From Colwellia piezophila ATCC BAA-637 (lineage in GTDB: Bacteria > Pseudomonadota > Gammaproteobacteria > Enterobacterales > Alteromonadaceae): DNA of 64,000 nucleotides. A program made the position numbers and the translations under genes. Under the pieces are notes generated by a model, which had not been told where the DNA came from, did no database searches, and saw only the letters and a program-made list of their open reading frames with translations. The stretch covers positions 248,001 through 312,000 of the forward strand of contig NZ_KB905162.1 of the NCBI RefSeq assembly GCF_000378625.1, given 5' to 3'. Each line of letters begins with the position of its first letter. The stretch's first letter is position 1. This document shows, piece after piece, positions 27,940-38,681 of the stretch.

Positions 27940-28728
27940 ATGAACCCAGCATTATGGATAAGTAAAACCGGCTTAGATGCGCAAAATAAAGATATTGCGG
28001 TAATTTCTAATAACCTTGCCAATGCCAGCACCATAGGTTTTAAAAAAAGCCGTGCGGTTTTTGAAGACTTACTTTATCAAAACATCAATCAGCCGGGCGG
28101 ACGAACGGCACAAGATACTGAGGCGCCGTCAGGCTTGATGATAGGTGCGGGAACCAAAGTGGTAGCTACGCAAAAAATTCATACTCAAGGTGACATGATT
28201 ACCACAGATAACGCCCTTGACTTGATGATTCAAGGTGAAGGTTTTTTTGAAATATTAATGCCTGATGGTAGTTCAGCTTACGGTCGAAATGGTCAATTCA
28301 CCATGGATGATGAAGGTAATATGGTTACCCCTGGCGCGGGTTACCTTCTGCAACCACAAGTGACTATTCCTGAAGATGCCTTAAGTATTATTATTTCTCA
28401 AGATGGCGAAGTTTCAGTAACCCTACAAGGGCAGGCTGAACCTGCCGTAGTTGGTCAAATCAACTTAATCAACTTTGTTAATCCTACCGGCCTTCAGCCA
28501 GTAGGACAGAATTTATATATAGAAACTGCGGTTAGTGGTGCGCCGCAAGAAGGCGTTCCAGGCCTTGAAGGCTACGGCATGTTAGTACAAGGCGCGTTAG
28601 AAACTTCAAACGTAAATACCACGGAAGAATTAGTGAACTTAATTGAAAGTCAGCGGATATATGAAATGAATTCAAAAGTAATTTCAGCCGTTGATCAGAT
28701 GCTGAGTTATATCAATCAGCAGCTTTAG
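27940..28728 (+). CDS. flgG: FlgG distal rod protein
   Basis: A 262-aa rod protein of standard length. Signatures: ALWISKTGLDAQNKDIAVISNNLANASTIGFKKSRAVF (residues 4-41), ALDLMIQGEGFFEI, and ALETSNVNTTEELVNLIESQRIYEMNSKVIS near the C-terminus. Follows flgF by 66 bp with an AGAGGTG site. Confidence 0.97.
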   Translation: MNPALWISKTGLDAQNKDIAVISNNLANASTIGFKKSRAVFEDLLYQNINQPGGRTAQDTEAPSGLMIGAGTKVVATQKIHTQGDMITTDNALDLMIQGEGFFEILMPDGSSAYGRNGQFTMDDEGNMVTPGAGYLLQPQVTIPEDALSIIISQDGEVSVTLQGQAEPAVVGQINLINFVNPTGLQPVGQNLYIETAVSGAPQEGVPGLEGYGMLVQGALETSNVNTTEELVNLIESQRIYEMNSKVISAVDQMLSYINQQL

Positions 28729-28771
28729 TCCAATATTTGAATTGAATTTAGTGATTGAACAAGAGGCAGTG

Positions 28772-29512
28772 ATGAAAAGTAAAACCCTATTAAGAAAAAT
28801 TACTTTAAACAAAGAGTATTTAGCCATGGTTAAGCTCATTTTAGCAAGCTTATTAATTACTGTTACTAGCGCTTGTAGTAATACCGTCGAATTAAGTAAA
28901 GCACTGCCAAATGATCCTAATTTTGCGCCCATCATGCCAGAAGAAGAAGCAGAGCATATTATACCGACGGGGTCATTATTTAAGCCCTATTACGTGAATA
29001 ATATTTATTCAGACTCTAAAGCGCACCGAGTTGGCGATATTATATCCGTGATCTTAAGTGAAAAAACTCAAGCGAAGAAAAATGCTAAAACGGAGTTGAA
29101 AAAAGAAAATGAAAGTACGCTAGATGCCGTTACGGGTTTAGGTGGTTTCCCCGTGACAGTTAATGGTGAATCATTACAGTTTGGTATTAATCAGAACTCT
29201 TCATTTAAAGGTGATTCCAAAGCCGACCAAGGTAATAGCTTAACCGGCAATATTTCAGTGCATGTGCTTAGGGTGCTAGCCAATGGCAATTTAATGATTA
29301 GAGGTGAAAAGTGGTTAACCTTAAATAATGGCGATGAGTATATTCGTTTAACGGGTGTTATTCGCTCGAAAGATATTAGCTCCAATAATACTATTTTATC
29401 AACTAAAGTCGCTAATGCGCGTATTCAATATGCTGGGACAGGTAGTTTTGCTGATACCAATGAGCAAGGTTGGATGGTTAAGTTTTTTAACAGTTCTTGG
29501 TGGCCATTTTAG
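28772..29512 (+). CDS. flgH: FlgH L-ring lipoprotein
   Basis: A 246-aa outer-membrane lipoprotein. The lipobox is VTSAC near residue 35. The mature part has SLFKPYYVNNIYSDSKAHRVGDIISVILSEKTQAKKNA (residues 67-104) and NLMIRGEKWLTLNNGDEYIRLTG-type core, closing with a conserved GWMVKFFNSSWWPF-like tail. ATG 28772 follows AAGAGG; the long 24-residue n-region before the hydrophobic core is unusual, and ATG 28829 would give a more standard signal peptide. Confidence 0.95.
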   Translation: MKSKTLLRKITLNKEYLAMVKLILASLLITVTSACSNTVELSKALPNDPNFAPIMPEEEAEHIIPTGSLFKPYYVNNIYSDSKAHRVGDIISVILSEKTQAKKNAKTELKKENESTLDAVTGLGGFPVTVNGESLQFGINQNSSFKGDSKADQGNSLTGNISVHVLRVLANGNLMIRGEKWLTLNNGDEYIRLTGVIRSKDISSNNTILSTKVANARIQYAGTGSFADTNEQGWMVKFFNSSWWPF

Positions 29513-29615
29513 TATTCTGTAAAGGTAATTTCAGACATTACATCGAATTCAGAGTCTTAGCTAAAGGTCTAGCCCAAGGTATTAGTTTAAGGTGTTAATT
29601 TAAGGTACAAATCTA

Positions 29616-30707
29616 ATGAAAGTAGTAATAAATACCATTGTCATTCTTACATTACTGGCATCCTTGTCAGTAAATGCACAGCGTATTAAAGACTTAGCCG
29701 ATGTTGCTGGTGTGCGCTCAAACCAGTTGATTGGCTATGGTTTAGTGGTTGGTTTACCCGGCACCGGTGAGCAAAGTCCGTTCACCGAGCAAAGTTTTAA
29801 AACCATGCTAAGTAATTTTGGCATTAATATGCCGGACAATTTAAAGCCTAAAATTAAAAATGTTGCCGCTGTTGCGGTACATGCTGAATTAAGAGCTTTT
29901 ACCAAAGCAGGGCAAACCATTGATGTAACGGTTTCTAGTATGGGCAGTGCTAGCAGCTTACGTGGTGGTACCTTATTGCAAACCATTTTAATGGGCCTAG
30001 ATGGCAATGCATATGCGGTAGCACAAGGCTCGTTAATCGTGAGTGGTTTAGGCGCGCAAGGTCTAGATGGCTCTCAGGTATTAGTCAATATTCCAACGGT
30101 TGGCCGTATCGCCAATGGCGCTATTGTTGAACGAGAAGTAAAGTCCCCTTTTTCCTCCGGTGATCACATTACCTTTAATTTACGTCATTCAGATTTCACT
30201 ACTGCTAAACGCTTATCGGACACAATTAATGCCTTGATTGAGGGCTCAGCGAAAGCGCTTGACGCTACTTCAGTGCAAGTTAGAGCGCCGCGGGATATTA
30301 GTGCCAGAGTAAGTTTTTTGTCGGTACTGGAAAACCTCGAATTTGAACCAGCATCACCGGCGGCCAAAATTATTGTTAACTCGCGTACCGGTACCATTGT
30401 TATTGGCTCGCAAGTGACGTTACTTGCCGCTGCTATAACGCATGGCGGCATTACGGTCACCATCAATGAAGTTCAAGATGTTTCTCAGCCTAACGCTTTT
30501 GCTGAGGGAGAAACCGTAGTAACCAATCAATCTGCAATTAATGTCAGTAACTCTGATGCCCGTATGTTTGTTTTTAAACCAGGTGTTTCTTTAGAAACAC
30601 TCGTTCGTGCTATCAACGAAGTTGGCGCAGGACCAGGTGATGTTATGGCAATTTTAGAAGCACTTGATCAAGCGGGAGCGATTCGAGGCGAGCTGATCAT
30701 TATATAG
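29616..30707 (+). CDS. flgI: FlgI P-ring protein
   Basis: A 363-aa periplasmic protein with cleaved signal peptide (cleavage after VNA near residue 22). [20 protein letters not shown] and [11 protein letters not shown] are the invariant FlgI start. The end [35 protein letters not shown] is equally typical. Polymerises around the rod with FlgA as chaperone. Confidence 0.97.
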   Translation: MKVVINTIVILTLLASLSVNAQRIKDLADVAGVRSNQLIGYGLVVGLPGTGEQSPFTEQSFKTMLSNFGINMPDNLKPKIKNVAAVAVHAELRAFTKAGQTIDVTVSSMGSASSLRGGTLLQTILMGLDGNAYAVAQGSLIVSGLGAQGLDGSQVLVNIPTVGRIANGAIVEREVKSPFSSGDHITFNLRHSDFTTAKRLSDTINALIEGSAKALDATSVQVRAPRDISARVSFLSVLENLEFEPASPAAKIIVNSRTGTIVIGSQVTLLAAAITHGGITVTINEVQDVSQPNAFAEGETVVTNQSAINVSNSDARMFVFKPGVSLETLVRAINEVGAGPGDVMAILEALDQAGAIRGELIII

Positions 30708-30907
30708 CTGAACTTGTCGCTGTAGGGCTCAATTTAGGCGTCAAAAGTACTCACTGACATTCGTCAGCTCCGTGCTTTATGCTTTAACTTGAACCATACA
30801 GCTTAAAGTTAACACGCTAATAACTGAGAAAAAAATAACGTTTAGTTAATAGTTAAACACTACGTTTTAATAAACAACAATTAATTATATTTTTAGGTAA
30901 GTAAATT

Positions 30908-32047
30908 ATGGATATCAACTTAAGCCAAGTCCACAACTTTGATCAAGCGCGTAATGCGCTTGAAATCAATGGCTTAAATGCTATCCGTGAACAATCGCGC
31001 TCAACGGATGATGAATCAAAAAAAGCGGCGCTAACAGAAGCGGCACAACAGTTTGAAGCCATCTTTATGAGAATGCTGCTCTCAAGTATGCGTAAAGCAC
31101 AAGACGTACTTGAATCAGACAGCCCGTTTAATTCTGAGTCAAGTAAGTTCTATCGCGACATGCATGATCAACAAATGGCAATTGAACTTTCTTCCAATGG
31201 TTCTTTAGGGTTAACTGACTTAATTGTTCGGCAACTTGGCGGTGACAGTGGCAACTTTAAGCCTAGCTCTGTGTTACGTAATGATGGCAATTTACCGATA
31301 AATAACAAGGTAAACTCTGCTGAGAACACCAGTAAAGACAAACAGCATAATTCTTTAGTCGAGAAGATGTTAGGTAGTCAACGTCAGATTAAGCCGGATG
31401 TTGATATCCCGTTTGCGGGGAGTTATCAAACCGCTAGCCATGTTAACAGCCAAATGAATAATGCGTTGAATCAATTTTCGAATATAACAGCGACTAATGC
31501 TGCAAATAAAAGCAACAGTAAAGAAAGTATTAAAACAGAAAGCGTCAATATTTCAGCGCAAGTTTCACCACCTAGCTTTAATGAACCAAAAGACTTTGTC
31601 AGCGCCTTACTTGAGCCGGCACAAAGAGTTGAGCAGCAGTTAGGTGTGCCTTTCGCGGTAGTTATCGCCCAAGCGGCACTCGAAACGGGTTGGGGACAAA
31701 AAATTATTAAAGGCCAAGATGGCGGCAGCTCTAATAATTTATTTAATATTAAAGCCGATTCTCGTTGGGCTGGCGATAAGGTTACTAAAGATACCTTAGA
31801 GTTTGAACAAGGCGCTATGGTGAAAAAATCAGCACCGTTTAGAATGTACGAATCTATCAGTGATAGTGTCGATGATTATATAAACTTCCTTTCTTCTAGC
31901 GATCGTTATCAAGACGCATTGCAACAGCCAAACAATGTGGAACACTTCCTGCAAGGTTTACAGAAAGCCGGTTATGCAACAGATCCCCAATATGCCGATA
32001 AAATACTTGGCACCTTGAAAACTGTTACCAACCTTTTAGCTAAATAA
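30908..32047 (+). CDS. flgJ: FlgJ rod-cap protein with peptidoglycan hydrolase domain
   Basis: A 379-aa two-domain protein. Residues about 40-115 are the rod-binding domain (AAQQFEAIFMRMLLSSMRKA, SKFYRDMHDQQMA). After a low-complexity linker, residues about 225-375 are a GH73 N-acetylglucosaminidase domain with catalytic Glu in AQAALETGWG and the SNNLFNIKA and YESISDSVDDYINFL motifs. It cuts peptidoglycan so that the rod can cross it. The 200-bp gap behind flgI shows no terminator. Confidence 0.96.
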   Translation: MDINLSQVHNFDQARNALEINGLNAIREQSRSTDDESKKAALTEAAQQFEAIFMRMLLSSMRKAQDVLESDSPFNSESSKFYRDMHDQQMAIELSSNGSLGLTDLIVRQLGGDSGNFKPSSVLRNDGNLPINNKVNSAENTSKDKQHNSLVEKMLGSQRQIKPDVDIPFAGSYQTASHVNSQMNNALNQFSNITATNAANKSNSKESIKTESVNISAQVSPPSFNEPKDFVSALLEPAQRVEQQLGVPFAVVIAQAALETGWGQKIIKGQDGGSSNNLFNIKADSRWAGDKVTKDTLEFEQGAMVKKSAPFRMYESISDSVDDYINFLSSSDRYQDALQQPNNVEHFLQGLQKAGYATDPQYADKILGTLKTVTNLLAK

Positions 32048-32229
32048 ACTGTGTTGTAGGAATGACTTATCCTATTTGTTGCGTGAAATTTCATAGCGCG
32101 CTAGATAAATATCCTACGATAAAATCGTTAATTAAATTATCACGATAATGCCAAACAGTCATTGAGCTGGTAAACAGCGACTGTATGTTAATAGCAATAG
32201 CGGCAAGGTATTACCTAGGAGAATAAATT

Positions 32230-34224
32230 ATGACAGTAAGTTTGTACCAAACTGGTGTCAGTGGCTTATTGGCAGCCCAACAGCAACTGGCAACAACAGG
32301 TCATAACATAGCCAACGTAAATACTGAGGGCTATACTCGGCAACGAGCCGAACAAAATTCTTCCCTAGGCCTTAATAATGGCAGTAACTACATTGGCTCA
32401 GGCACCTATATCCAAGATATCACCCGTCTTTATGATCAATTCTCTCATAAAGAACAGCTATTAACACAAAGTAGCTTAGGCAACGCTGATTCACTGCATG
32501 CGAGGTTGACACAACTCGACCAAGTCATGGCTTCTTCAGGTAATGCGGTTGTTGTTTCCTTAGATAACTTTTATCAAGCACTTAACGGTATCGCCGATAA
32601 TCCTAACGATTCAGGCTTACGTAGCATAGTGCTCAATCAAGCCGGAAATTTAAGTAATGACCTCAATGAACTAACGAACAATTTCGATAGAATGAGCACG
32701 GCGGTGAATGGTGAAATAGAGCAAGTTGCCAATAGAATTTCCGAAATATCAGTAGAGATAGCCAAGATAAATGAAACCATTTTGCATTCGCAAAATTTAA
32801 CGCAAGGTGGTCAACCTAATGACTTACTTGATAAACGCGATCAACTGATTGGTCAATTAAGTGAGTTTACCCGAGTTACCACGGTCGAAGATGGCAATGG
32901 CGTACTGACGGTAATGATCGGCCAGGGAACCACTTTAGTTGCCGGCATTACGCCGATGACCCTGCGAGTAAAGGCGGGTGATCCTGATGCACAAAAAACA
33001 GAATTAACGTTAGTCAGTGGTAGCAGTAGTGTTGCTATAAACGGTACGAGATTAGGTGGCTCATTAGCGGCTAGTTTTGAATTTAGAGATGAACACCTCG
33101 CGAAAACTCGTACTGAAATAGACCGCTTAGCGATGGCAATATCGGCAACCTTAAATGATAGCCAAGCAAGTGGTTTAGATTTAAATGGCGTCCAAGGCGC
33201 TAATATCTTCACTGATATAAACTCGACGCAATTACAACAAGGTCGAGTATTAGTACCTTCAAGCAATACGGGGACAACGCAAGCACAAATTACCATTAAT
33301 GATGTTTCCAAGTTACCTACCTATGAATTTGAAGTCCGTTTTGATGGTGCTAACTTTACGCTTTATAACTTAACGACTGGCGGCAGTGAAAACTTAGGCG
33401 CGCCAGGATCCGGTGTGCCAGCGGGTACTCACACGCCAATATTACCTGATTATGGTTTTTCATTTGTTGAAACCGGGGTGCCTATTTCCGGTGATACTTT
33501 TACCATTATTCCGAGTAGAAATAGCGCCGCGTTAATGCAAACCACGATAACCAATGGCAATGCAATTGCTGCAAGTACGGCTATTGCGGTAACGCCATCC
33601 AGTCATAATGTTAGTGATGGTAAGGTGGAAATTATCAATGTGAGCAATCCGGTAGCCGCTCGTGGTTATGATATTACTGTTGATGTCTATGAAAGTGCGC
33701 CAGGTACCTTTAGTTACCGTGTTTATAACACGGCAACACCGCCACCAGCACCAACCCTTGCCGCCGGCACCTATGCCCCAGGAGGCAGTGTTTTAGTTGA
33801 TATCCCCGCAGGTACGCCTGACTTTCAACTTGAAATTAGTGGTGACCTTGTTGGCTCAGGTGTGAATGCCCGTGAAACCTTTACCTTAGGTGACGCCTTT
33901 GGTGTCGGTAACGGTAATAATGCCGTTGTAATGGCGAAAACCCAAGAGGTAGGTGTTACTAACGGCGGTAAAGAGACTTTTAATCAAAGCCTAGCAGTGA
34001 CGACTTCTGTTGTTGGTGCAAAAGCCAGTAATGCTAATTTATCTGCCGATACGGCTCTGGCGTTATACACCCAAGCTTACAATCGTAATCAAGCAACCTC
34101 AGGAGTTAATCTTGATGAGGAAGCCGCCAACCTGATGAAGTATCAGCAAGCCTACCAAGCAGCATCGCAAATTATTGCTACGGCAAATACACTTTTTGAC
34201 ACTATTCTAGCCGCGGTAAGGTAA
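32230..34224 (+). CDS. flgK: FlgK hook-associated protein 1
   Basis: A 664-aa protein. The N-terminus TGVSGLLAAQQQLATTGHNIANVNTEGYTRQRAE (residues 7-40) and C-terminus GVNLDEEAANLMKYQQAYQAASQIIATANTLFDTIL are diagnostic. The mid-region is longer than in E. coli (547 aa), with beta-rich inserts such as the 340-590 section. It joins hook to filament. No convincing sigma-54 or sigma-28 site was found in the 182 bp upstream. Confidence 0.97.
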   Translation: MTVSLYQTGVSGLLAAQQQLATTGHNIANVNTEGYTRQRAEQNSSLGLNNGSNYIGSGTYIQDITRLYDQFSHKEQLLTQSSLGNADSLHARLTQLDQVMASSGNAVVVSLDNFYQALNGIADNPNDSGLRSIVLNQAGNLSNDLNELTNNFDRMSTAVNGEIEQVANRISEISVEIAKINETILHSQNLTQGGQPNDLLDKRDQLIGQLSEFTRVTTVEDGNGVLTVMIGQGTTLVAGITPMTLRVKAGDPDAQKTELTLVSGSSSVAINGTRLGGSLAASFEFRDEHLAKTRTEIDRLAMAISATLNDSQASGLDLNGVQGANIFTDINSTQLQQGRVLVPSSNTGTTQAQITINDVSKLPTYEFEVRFDGANFTLYNLTTGGSENLGAPGSGVPAGTHTPILPDYGFSFVETGVPISGDTFTIIPSRNSAALMQTTITNGNAIAASTAIAVTPSSHNVSDGKVEIINVSNPVAARGYDITVDVYESAPGTFSYRVYNTATPPPAPTLAAGTYAPGGSVLVDIPAGTPDFQLEISGDLVGSGVNARETFTLGDAFGVGNGNNAVVMAKTQEVGVTNGGKETFNQSLAVTTSVVGAKASNANLSADTALALYTQAYNRNQATSGVNLDEEAANLMKYQQAYQAASQIIATANTLFDTILAAVR

Positions 34225-34233
34225 GGAGTTTCT

Positions 34234-35469
34234 ATGCGAGTTTCTACTGCTCAATTTTACTTACAAAGTTCTCAATTAATGAGTCAAAAGAGCTCTGAAG
34301 TTAATGAACAAATGGCCTACTTGTCCAGCGGTAAAAGGGTATTGACAGCTAAAGACGATGCCATCTCTTATGGTACGTTAGCAGGCTATAAAAATGACTT
34401 GGCTAACATTGAAAAGTATAAACGTAATATTAATCAGGCCGAAAGTCATAATAGTTTACAAGAAGTTGTTTTTGCGGATGCAGAGCTTATTTTAAATACT
34501 ATTAAAGAGGTCATGTTACAAGCAAATAATGGTGCTATGTCTGATGAAGACCGACAAACCTTAGCTAAACAGGCCCGTAATAGTTTTGAACAATTGTTTG
34601 ATCTTGCCAACAGTAAAAACGAAAACGGCGCTTATATTTTCTCAGGTTATCAAACTGAGCAGCAACCATTTAGTCAACAAGTTGACGGCACTGTTACCTA
34701 CAATGGCGACTCAGGTGTTCGAGAATTACAAATTGCTAAAAATATAAACATCCCAACCAATCAAACCGGCGATGCTGTTTTTATGACAGTAGCCAACGCT
34801 ATCGGTGATTTTACTGCCAATTATCCCACTACCCCAGTTAATACCTCGGGTGTTGCTGTTGAAAGTGCCAATGTAACCGATAGAAACGCCTACAACCTTG
34901 GTACAGGGCCTTATACATTTGCTACAGATCCAATAACTAACGATTTAACAGTTACCGATAGCACTCTTCCCATTCCTGCGGTTGTCTTTCCAATATTTCC
35001 GGCAATTCCTGTGCCTTATGTTGCTGGGCAAACAATTACCTTCGACGGCATTGACGTTACCCTAAGCGGCAATCCATTGCCGGGTGAAAGTTTTACTATC
35101 AATGAGCAAGAGGAGATAAGCCTCTTTGCCACTATTAATGAGGCTATTTCTTGGATGGAGCAAGGCTCGGTTTCAAGTAATCAAGAGCAAAGTCAAGTCG
35201 ATTACAATGCGCTGCTCAGTCAACTGAACTCGTCCATGAGTCATATAACGTCAAGGCGGGTAGATTCAGGTATTCGTTTGCAAGTTCTTGATAGTCAAGA
35301 GAATCGGCATCTGGATGCTGAGATAAACCTTACTTCGGGTAGAGCTAATATTGAAGATTTAGACTTTGCTAAAGCTATTTCAGAATTTGAACAAGCTAAA
35401 TTAGCACTGCAAGCTTCTCAGCAAACGTTTAGTAAGGTACAGGGCTTGAGTTTATTTAATTATATTTAA
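34234..35469 (+). CDS. flgL: FlgL hook-associated protein 3
   Basis: A 411-aa flagellin-like junction protein. MRVSTAQFYLQSSQLMSQKSSEVNEQMAYLSSGKRVLTAKDDAIS at the N-terminus (residues 1-45) and INLTSGRANIEDLDFAKAISEFEQAKLALQASQQTFSKVQGLSLFNYI at the end form the coiled D0/D1. Nine bases behind flgK with AAGGAG, so translationally linked. Confidence 0.96.
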   Translation: MRVSTAQFYLQSSQLMSQKSSEVNEQMAYLSSGKRVLTAKDDAISYGTLAGYKNDLANIEKYKRNINQAESHNSLQEVVFADAELILNTIKEVMLQANNGAMSDEDRQTLAKQARNSFEQLFDLANSKNENGAYIFSGYQTEQQPFSQQVDGTVTYNGDSGVRELQIAKNINIPTNQTGDAVFMTVANAIGDFTANYPTTPVNTSGVAVESANVTDRNAYNLGTGPYTFATDPITNDLTVTDSTLPIPAVVFPIFPAIPVPYVAGQTITFDGIDVTLSGNPLPGESFTINEQEEISLFATINEAISWMEQGSVSSNQEQSQVDYNALLSQLNSSMSHITSRRVDSGIRLQVLDSQENRHLDAEINLTSGRANIEDLDFAKAISEFEQAKLALQASQQTFSKVQGLSLFNYI

Positions 35470-35492
35470 TTTTTTAGAGCGGTTAACCAAAG

Positions 35493-35508
35493 TGGCATTG
35501 TTTATGCC
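35493..35508 (+). promoter_or_regulatory. sigma-54 promoter candidate for flagellin 1
   Basis: TGGCATTGTTTATGCC keeps TGGCA and TGC with exact sigma-54 spacing. No sigma-28 site was seen before this flagellin, in contrast to flagellins 2 and 3. A 170-bp leader would separate it from the start codon. Confidence 0.65.
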
Positions 35509-35677
35509 TGTTTAATACACAAGAGAAAAAAGTAACCCAAAATAACAAATAACTGGCGGTAAATATAAAAACAGCCAACGGTTTTTTATTAAGAAAAGAG
35601 AAGAAAAGAAAAAGAGCAGAGGCTTGCTATACAAGCTTCTAATAACACAAGTAAATGTACACATTAGGAGCTAACTT

Positions 35678-37087
35678 ATGGCCTTATCAGTCAATACCAA
35701 TATATCATCGTTGAATGCTCAACGTAATTTAACTAAATCAGGCAGTGATTTAGCCACCTCTATGCAACGTTTGTCATCGGGTATGCGCATAAATAGCGCT
35801 AAAGATGATGCCGCAGGACTTCAAATATCTAACCGTTTAACTTCGCAAATAAATGGTTTGGCGGTAGCGCAACGAAATGCCAATGACGGTATTTCTATGG
35901 CGCAAACTGCTGAAGGCGCGATGCAAGAGTCAACCAATATTTTACAGCGAATGCGTGAATTAGCATTGCAAGCGGCTAACGGCTCTAACTCAGTATCTGA
36001 TCGCGATGCACTACAAAAAGAAGTGGCGGCTTTACAAGAGGAGTTAACACGTATAGCGGATACCACCAGCTTTGGTGGGGTAAACTTATTAAACGGTAAC
36101 TTTGGTGGCAAACAATTTCAAGTAGGCTCTGATGCGAATCAAACTATCTCAGTGAGCTTAACGAGTGTCGCTGCAGAAGATATTGGTAATTATGTCGTTA
36201 AGTCGTCGGGCACTGAATACGGTGTTGGCGCTGCAAACGCAGCATTGAGTACTTTACAAGAAGGTACCACTAACGATTTTACCATCACCAATGCTGACGG
36301 AGATACGGGTGTTTATACTTCTGTCGCAACAGATAGTGCAGTTGATACCGCTATTGGTTTTAATGCATTAAAAATTGGTGTTGACGCTAAAGCAGTCTTG
36401 GATATTGAGTTAACAATTAATGCTCCAGCGACCGCTGGTGTTATGGCTATTGGTGGTAATACCTATGATTTAAGTGCTTTTGCTGGTGACCTTGAAAAGC
36501 TAGTATCAGAACTAAGTACCGATGGCTATGAAGCTAGCGTGACCGGTGGTGTTATTTCTATTCGAGCAGAAGGTGTTGCTGGCGTTGAAATTACCGGTGC
36601 AACAGCTGCTGATACGTCTCTAGGCCCTGCTGGCGGAACTTTAGTGCCTAGTGGCGGAGCTACCTCTAGTTTTTCTTCCGCACTGGTAATGGAATCTAAG
36701 GAGTCATTTTCTATTGCGGGTACTACAGCAACAATTACTAACCTTGGTACTGCGGCTAGTTCATTATCTGCGGTGTCTAGTATCGATGTATCAGGCCTTG
36801 CCTCTAATGCACAAAATGCTATAGCGACTATTGATGCAGCGTTAGCGACCATTGATGGCTCAAGAGCTGACTTAGGTGCGGTGCAAAATCGATTTAGCCA
36901 TACCATTGCTAATTTAGCCAACATTCAAGAGAATGTTTCGGCATCACGTAGCCGAATTCAAGATACTGATTTTGCGGTAGAAACTGCACAGATGACTAAG
37001 AATCAAATACTGCAACAAGCAGGTACCTCGATCTTAGCGCAAGCAAACCAAATACCTCAAGCGGCAATAAGTTTACTTGGCGGTTAG
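35678..37087 (+). CDS. fliC: flagellin 1
   Basis: A 469-aa filament subunit. The conserved D0/D1 halves flank a variable centre (about residues 175-390): N-terminal [41 protein letters not shown]-terminal [20 protein letters not shown] and [20 protein letters not shown]. It differs more from flagellins 2 and 3 than these do from each other. AGGAG precedes ATG 35678. It is followed by a terminator at 37116. Confidence 0.97.
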   Translation: MALSVNTNISSLNAQRNLTKSGSDLATSMQRLSSGMRINSAKDDAAGLQISNRLTSQINGLAVAQRNANDGISMAQTAEGAMQESTNILQRMRELALQAANGSNSVSDRDALQKEVAALQEELTRIADTTSFGGVNLLNGNFGGKQFQVGSDANQTISVSLTSVAAEDIGNYVVKSSGTEYGVGAANAALSTLQEGTTNDFTITNADGDTGVYTSVATDSAVDTAIGFNALKIGVDAKAVLDIELTINAPATAGVMAIGGNTYDLSAFAGDLEKLVSELSTDGYEASVTGGVISIRAEGVAGVEITGATAADTSLGPAGGTLVPSGGATSSFSSALVMESKESFSIAGTTATITNLGTAASSLSAVSSIDVSGLASNAQNAIATIDAALATIDGSRADLGAVQNRFSHTIANLANIQENVSASRSRIQDTDFAVETAQMTKNQILQQAGTSILAQANQIPQAAISLLGG

Positions 37088-37115
37088 ATTAAAAAACGAC
37101 AATAGGTTATAAAAT

Positions 37116-37152
37116 AAGAAGACAGATTAATCATCTGGTCTTCTTTTTTTTT
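37116..37152 (+). terminator. terminator after flagellin 1
   Basis: AAGAAGAC pairs with GTCTTCTT (with an inner AGAT/ATCT extension and a bulge), followed by eight T residues. It overlaps the region just upstream of the TPR/SGNH gene, whose transcription would therefore need read-through or its own promoter. Confidence 0.85.
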
Positions 37153-37179
37153 ATAAAGAAAGTGATAGTGAGTATTATT

Positions 37180-38544
37180 ATGAATGTTAAAAAAAACCTT
37201 CATCAAGCTAAAGTTCTATACCAATTACAAGATTATGATGCCGCAATTAAAATAGTTAAAAAAATAGTAGAAAATATACCTAATTGCTTTGCTGCGCACA
37301 ATTTATTGGCGTTCATTTTACAAGCGAAAGGGCAATTACCCCTAGCAGAGTCTACTTTTATAACAGCATTAGCGATTGATGACTCTGCTGCTGATACTTT
37401 TCATCAGTTAGCGAGTCTACAAAAAAGGCTGAGGAAGCCAGTCGAGGCTGAAAAAAACTATCAACGCGCGATTGCAATTGACAACTCAAGGGCTGGGTTT
37501 TTTTTTGATTATGGACTATTCCTAGGTGAACAAGGTAAATTCGAACAGGCGTTGGCTGCTCATTTACAAGTATTAGAAATAGATAATAGCCAGTCTGAAG
37601 TATATCTGCATATTTTTAAACACTTTATGCACATGCATAGATATCAAGATGCACTAGAAATAGCTGATATCGGCTTGCTTTGCCAGAATTTAACTGATTT
37701 TCAATTATACGAATTATTAATTGGTAAGGCTATTTTGTTTTGGCTGTTTGATAATGTCGATGAAGCTGTGCAAGCTATTGTGTTGAGTGACGCTATTCAT
37801 GCCATTGAAGATAATAATATCAATTTAAATAACAGAAGGGTTTTTCATACTTATATCAAAAGTTTGTTGTTATATCGTCAAAACAATAGCTCCGCATATC
37901 AAGATGTACAGCAGAGCGATTTGCCGCTTATTTATTTTATATCTGAAAGTCATGGTTTTTCTACGAACGGCATGACGGTGACTTATCAGCAACAAAACCA
38001 TCTGGTAAAATCGTTATTTATATGGGGGACGAAAATAGTTCACCTTATTCAGGAAGATATGAACCAATACCAAGCCAGTTTAACAATATTGCTAAAGGGC
38101 CTGCCGACTGGTAGTAACGTGGTATTAGCCTTTGGGGAAATTGATTGTCGAACCAATGAAGGGATTTTCAAATACTGTAATGAACAAGGGCTTGATTTTC
38201 ATGCAGTAGTGGATGGCATGGTAGAAAAATACTTTAACAAGATAATAGTACAGGCAAAGAGTAATAATCTTAATATCATACTTTATGGTGTGCCAGCGCC
38301 GCATGCTATGTTGGTAGAGTTGCTTACTAAAGATCAGCAAAATACATTTAAGCAAATGATAGCCTATTTAAACCAGCAACTGGCCGATTACAGTGACAAA
38401 GAGAATATAGAGTTTCTAGATGTTTACCAATTGACCAACCTAGATGGTCTGAGTAACCTTGAATACCATATCGATAGTACTCATGTTAATCCAGGCGCAG
38501 TGCCTAGGTTATTTGAACTATTAACCCCGAAAGTAATTAATTGA
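37180..38544 (+). CDS. TPR protein with C-terminal SGNH-hydrolase-like domain
   Basis: A 454-aa soluble protein in two parts. Residues about 5-170 hold at least four tetratricopeptide-like units (AHNLLAFILQAKGQLPLAES, FHQLASLQKRLRKPVEAEKN, FDYGLFLGEQGKFEQALAAH). Residues about 250-450 resemble an SGNH/GDSL hydrolase: SESHG at 255-259 as block I, GEID at 319-322 as block III and DSTH at 432-435 as the Asp-His block. It sits between flagellin genes, so a role in modifying flagellin glycans (acyl transfer or removal) is plausible; this is inference. ATG 37180 is chosen because TPR begins at once; GTG starts at 37162 or 37168 cannot be excluded. Confidence 0.72.
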   Translation: MNVKKNLHQAKVLYQLQDYDAAIKIVKKIVENIPNCFAAHNLLAFILQAKGQLPLAESTFITALAIDDSAADTFHQLASLQKRLRKPVEAEKNYQRAIAIDNSRAGFFFDYGLFLGEQGKFEQALAAHLQVLEIDNSQSEVYLHIFKHFMHMHRYQDALEIADIGLLCQNLTDFQLYELLIGKAILFWLFDNVDEAVQAIVLSDAIHAIEDNNINLNNRRVFHTYIKSLLLYRQNNSSAYQDVQQSDLPLIYFISESHGFSTNGMTVTYQQQNHLVKSLFIWGTKIVHLIQEDMNQYQASLTILLKGLPTGSNVVLAFGEIDCRTNEGIFKYCNEQGLDFHAVVDGMVEKYFNKIIVQAKSNNLNIILYGVPAPHAMLVELLTKDQQNTFKQMIAYLNQQLADYSDKENIEFLDVYQLTNLDGLSNLEYHIDSTHVNPGAVPRLFELLTPKVIN

Positions 38545-38565
38545 AGAATTAATTTATAAATCAAT

Positions 38566-38592
38566 TAAAGTTATTTTTATCGCTGCCGTTAA
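38566..38592 (+). promoter_or_regulatory. sigma-28 promoter of flagellin 2
   Basis: TAAAGTTA-N11-GCCGTTAA: -35 box and 11-nt spacer as expected, one mismatch in the -10 box. An equivalent site precedes flagellin 3. Confidence 0.9.
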
Positions 38593-38681
38593 GGTGTGTA
38601 GACGGGGACTTGAAGCATTACTGATAGTTCTAATTTTAAAAACTATTTTACGCATTACCTTTTGTAAGCAGGAGTTTTATC

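Noticed and set aside
32048-32229. Sigma-54 or sigma-28 promoter for flgKL
   Set aside because: Scanned for GG-N10-GC and GCCGATAA-type boxes; no match with proper spacing was found.
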